Positions 5,635-7,437 of a stretch of 7,437 nucleotides of DNA are shown in pieces. Location: contig JAIEAS010000020.1 in the NCBI GenBank assembly GCA_029071285.1, positions 1 to 7,437 of the forward strand, given 5' to 3'. The DNA comes from Clostridia bacterium. Lineage in GTDB: Bacteria; Bacillota; Clostridia; Christensenellales; Borkfalkiaceae. A program made the translations under genes and the position numbers. Each line of letters opens with the position of its first letter. The first letter of the stretch is position 1. The notes beneath the pieces are model-generated. The model was not told the origin of the DNA and did no database searches. It saw only the letters and a program-made list of their open reading frames with translations.

Positions 5635-6883
5635 TTACATAAAAAAAGCCGTCCTCGGCTTTAATCCCCCTGTCGTGGATACAGGTTTCGCCGTCGGGCC
5701 AGTAAATCTGCGCCGTGGTAAGCTTCAGCGCCTCGCCCGTCTTGTCGTTGACGAAGGTCGTCTGCATTATCCCCTTGCCGTAGGTCTGCTTTGTTTTGAC
5801 TTCCTGACCGGTTGCTTCAAGCCAGCTTATATAGTCCGCGCCGTAGTCGGAAAGATAAATATTTCCGTAATCGAGTGCGCCGTAGCAGATTAACGCGCCT
5901 AGCAGCGCTTCGGACGCGCTTGCCGTGCCCGAATTCGCGAGCGCATAAACCTTTGTATCCGCGGAAACTCTGCGGTTTGCGGGCGCGGGAACGCAGTTAT
6001 ACATTACGGTTTTGCCCTTTTTGTCGCGCGCGACCATAGCGGGCTTCTTTTGTCCGTCGGTGAACGAGCCTGCAATCTCGCACATCAAATCGACGTAGCC
6101 GCCCCCGTCCGAACGCAAATCAATAATCATCGAAGTACAGCCCGCCGCGTTGAATTTTTCAACGAGGGCTGCAAACTCCTTTGCCGCCGTGCCGTAAAAC
6201 TGCGATATGCTTATATAAGCAAAGCCGTCTGGCAGAAAGCCCATCTCTTTGGTGTCCTTTTCAATCAGTGCAAGACCGCCGCTCGCCGCGTCCGAAAAAT
6301 ACCACTGCGAGCTGTTGGTGTACATAGTCGTATAGCTTGCGGTGTACTCTGCTTTTGCGAGCGTGTAATCCGAACCGTCGGTTGCCGTGAGCAAAATTTC
6401 CTCGCCGTCCGCCGCGGCGTTTATTAAGTTCTGAAAATCAGCCGAGCTTGAAAACTCCGTCTTTTGTCCTTTAAGTTCGCCGCTTGCAAGCCATTCACCC
6501 GCGCGCAGTCCGCTTTCATACGCGGGCGAGTTGCCCATTACGGTGTTTATAAAAATTCCCTTGTTTTCAACGAAGGAGTACGAAATTCCTATTCCGCTTT
6601 TCGAGCCCGAGTTGCTTGCAACCGTCTGCGCGTACTCCTCGGCGGTGAAGTACTCGGAATATCTGTCTAAATAGCCGTTTGCAATAGCGGAAAGCGAAAG
6701 GTCTGAAAGCCCCTCCGCGCCGCCGAAGTAATAGTTATCCTCTATCACGCCCAGCGCCCATTCGAAAGAGGTAAGCTGTCTGCCCTGAGTGCATTTGCGG
6801 GTAAAAAATCCCGCGGTGAAAGCCGCCGCCGCGATAATCAGCGCAACAAAAGCCGCTATTAAGTTACGGGTTATATTTTTCAA
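5591..6883 (-). CDS. S41-family carboxyl-terminal processing protease, membrane anchored
   Basis: C-terminal processing proteases cut proteins near their C-termini outside the membrane, often acting on envelope or regulatory targets. The protein has 430 residues. Residues about 7-27 form an uncleaved-looking membrane anchor. Residues about 90-175 fit a PDZ substrate-binding domain (GIGISYSF, GIFINTVMGNSPAYESGLRAGE). The protease core follows: IIDLRSDGGG (253-262), then ALANSGTASASE (314-325), where Ser322 aligns with the catalytic serine (Thr320 replaces the first serine of the usual SASASE), and YGKG with Lys370 as the general base. Ser322 and Lys370 are 48 residues apart against 25 in E. 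coli Tsp, implying an insertion of about 23 residues. The end (WPDGETCIHDRGIKAEDG) matches the usual C-terminal block. The start is TTG with GAGG 7 bases upstream. It lies 4 bases after the HTH gene, so the two are probably co-transcribed. Confidence 0.9.
   Translation of the reverse strand: MKNITRNLIAAFVALIIAAAAFTAGFFTRKCTQGRQLTSFEWALGVIEDNYYFGGAEGLSDLSLSAIANGYLDRYSEYFTAEEYAQTVASNSGSKSGIGISYSFVENKGIFINTVMGNSPAYESGLRAGEWLASGELKGQKTEFSSSADFQNLINAAADGEEILLTATDGSDYTLAKAEYTASYTTMYTNSSQWYFSDAASGGLALIEKDTKEMGFLPDGFAYISISQFYGTAAKEFAALVEKFNAAGCTSMIIDLRSDGGGYVDLMCEIAGSFTDGQKKPAMVARDKKGKTVMYNCVPAPANRRVSADTKVYALANSGTASASEALLGALICYGALDYGNIYLSDYGADYISWLEATGQEVKTKQTYGKGIMQTTFVNDKTGEALKLTTAQIYWPDGETCIHDRGIKAEDGFFYVTTQPEILRFLCGAR
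5641..5662. terminator. terminator-like hairpin between convergent genes
   Basis: AAAGCCG (5645-5651) and CGGCTTT (5656-5662) form a perfect 7-bp stem with a 4-base loop. Read on the minus strand it is followed by a run of seven T, a classical intrinsic terminator. On the plus strand, where it lies just after the minE stop, the tail is only TTTAATC and therefore weaker. Oddly, on the minus strand it falls inside the protease coding region, about 50 bases before its stop codon. Confidence 0.6.
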
Positions 6884-6887
6884 AAAA

Positions 6888-7268
6888 TTACCTCGTCTTG
6901 TTTTCGTATAATACGCGCAGAATGCGGAAAGTTACAGCCATATCGAACACGCGCAAATCGAGTCCGCAAACGCGGCGGATTTTGTTTAAACGGTAAGTTA
7001 AAGTGTTTCTGTGCATGTACAGCTTTTTCGCCGCAAGGCAGACGTTCATACCGTTTTGCAGAAAGCAGTCAACGGTATTCATAAGTTCTTCGTTTGAAAA
7101 AATTTCCGCCATACCCTCCACGCCGTATTCGTCGTAAAGTCTTTGACGCTCCTCTTCTGAAACGCCGTCGAGAACGGACTGAAGCGAGATAGGTTCGGGC
7201 GGAGTTTTCATTACCGGTTTTTTGTGATAATGCTGATAATGCGATTTGTGCGCTTCATACGTATCCAT
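6888..7268 (-). CDS. stand-alone PucR/CdaR-type helix-turn-helix regulator
   Basis: The C-terminal half (about 66-122) is the helix-turn-helix found at the end of PucR and CdaR-type activators. It shows the typical series NTVDCFLQNGMNVCLAAKKL, then YMHRNTLTYRLNKI (84-97), then GLDL and a final leucine-rich helix. In those families the domain sits behind long sensory regions in proteins of over 300 residues. Here the whole protein is 126 residues, so it is either a reduced family member or a single-domain regulator. The N-terminus is rich in histidine (His7, 10, 13 and 15 in HKSHYQHYHKK), which could bind a metal; that is speculation. The ATG at 7268 has GGAG 8 bases upstream. It has its own promoter and is followed after 4 bases by the protease gene, so it likely regulates that unit or itself. 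DNA binding is well supported; the signal is unknown. Confidence 0.82.
   Translation of the reverse strand: MDTYEAHKSHYQHYHKKPVMKTPPEPISLQSVLDGVSEEERQRLYDEYGVEGMAEIFSNEELMNTVDCFLQNGMNVCLAAKKLYMHRNTLTYRLNKIRRVCGLDLRVFDMAVTFRILRVLYENKTR
6891..6894 (-). promoter_or_regulatory. ribosome binding site that fixes the TTG start of the protease
   Basis: GAGG on the minus strand lies within the last codons of the upstream HTH gene, 7 bases before the TTG at 6883. No ATG is available nearby in frame, and starting at this TTG gives a proper N-terminal membrane anchor (MKNITRN followed by a hydrophobic stretch), so the non-standard start is well supported. Confidence 0.65.
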
Positions 7269-7291
7269 TTGTTTTTCTCCGTACGGCGTAG

Positions 7292-7320
7292 ATTATACTA
7301 CCTTTTACGAACTTTTGCAA
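7292..7320 (-). promoter_or_regulatory. promoter of the HTH regulator-protease operon
   Basis: On the minus strand TTGCAA (7320-7315) is separated by 17 bases from a perfect TATAAT (7297-7292). The predicted start is near 7285, leaving a leader of about 17 bases. The -10 box is exactly flanked by GTAG and CTAC (7288-7291 and 7298-7301), an inverted repeat that could be an operator. A CCGTACGG palindrome (7279-7286) covers the expected start point. Confidence 0.75.
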
Positions 7321-7352
7321 GCGCAAAAAGCCGCGCCGCCCAAGCTTATTGA

Positions 7353-7437
7353 TTATTGCTCGTCCGCGCTGAATAAATACCGCCAACCGAAGTAAAATAT
7401 TAAAAGAAAGATAACACCGAAATATACTATATTTAAC
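7353..7437 (-). CDS. C-terminal end of an unidentified membrane protein (5' part beyond the window)
   Basis: A minus-strand frame entering from the right edge encodes 27 residues before a TAA at 7355-7353. The stretch NIVYFGVIFLLIFYFGW is strongly hydrophobic and aromatic, and is followed by RYLFSADEQ, as expected for a last transmembrane helix with a short polar tail. Another frame on this strand is also open over the stretch, but it gives no sensible protein end before the regulator gene. The family cannot be identified from so short a piece. It lies upstream of the HTH gene in the same direction, with 84 bases between them that hold the HTH promoter and no convincing terminator. Confidence 0.5.
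   Translation of the reverse strand, partial: LNIVYFGVIFLLIFYFGWRYLFSADEQ

Noticed and set aside
5627..6670. Plus-strand frames of 68-125 codons opposite the protease gene.
   Set aside because: The minus-strand protease has intact catalytic motifs across the whole stretch, so these are antisense shadows.
7315..7345. GC-rich stretch followed by five T on the minus strand, as a terminator for the membrane protein at the right edge.
   Set aside because: The possible stem (AAGC with GCTT) is only 4 bp around a large loop, and the G-rich part has no complementary arm. It also overlaps the regulator's -35 region.

Overview
The window looks like chromosomal DNA from a Gram-positive, Clostridia-type Firmicute, probably an uncultured gut lineage. 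The evidence is sigma-A-like promoters, strong Shine-Dalgarno sequences, a TTG start, a PucR/CdaR-type helix-turn-helix protein and a Firmicutes-style MinE. A Christensenellales/Borkfalkiaceae-like origin would fit the very large lipoprotein and the codon use, but that is a guess. There are no rRNA, tRNA, CRISPR or insertion sequence features, and no gene-free stretch longer than about 200 bases.

Layout. Positions 1-4485 (minus strand) are one uninterrupted reading frame of 1495 codons that runs off the left edge. It encodes a giant secreted lipoprotein with a clear lipobox, a unique N-terminal domain, a short poly-proline linker, and then a long beta-rich region with degenerate repeated modules. 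It has a consensus promoter (TTGACA, 17 bp, TATAAT). Positions 4486-4687 are an AT-rich divergent intergenic region full of ATTACAA/TTGTAAT motifs, including two inverted repeats. Positions 4688-5634 (plus strand) are a two-gene operon with a 4-bp ATGA overlap: a MinD-like ATPase whose P-loop lysine is replaced by valine, followed by a short MinE that lacks the usual N-terminal membrane-binding segment.

The rest is on the minus strand. A carboxyl-terminal processing protease (S41 family, 6883 to 5591) has a TTG start, a membrane anchor, a PDZ region and an intact Ser/Lys dyad. Its 3' end overlaps minE convergently by 44 bp, and a terminator-like hairpin lies inside its last codons. Four bases upstream of it is a stand-alone PucR-type helix-turn-helix protein (7268 to 6888) with its own promoter, so the two probably form an operon. 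At the right edge is the C-terminal end of an unidentified membrane protein.

How the genes fit together. MinD and MinE normally place the division site by ATP-driven membrane oscillation or gradients, with MinC as the effector. No minC is in the window, and both proteins have lost parts that the classical mechanism needs, so this pair may be a diverged or repurposed Min system. The HTH protein probably controls itself and the protease. The lipoprotein is divergently transcribed from the Min-like pair, and the intergenic repeats could serve either gene.
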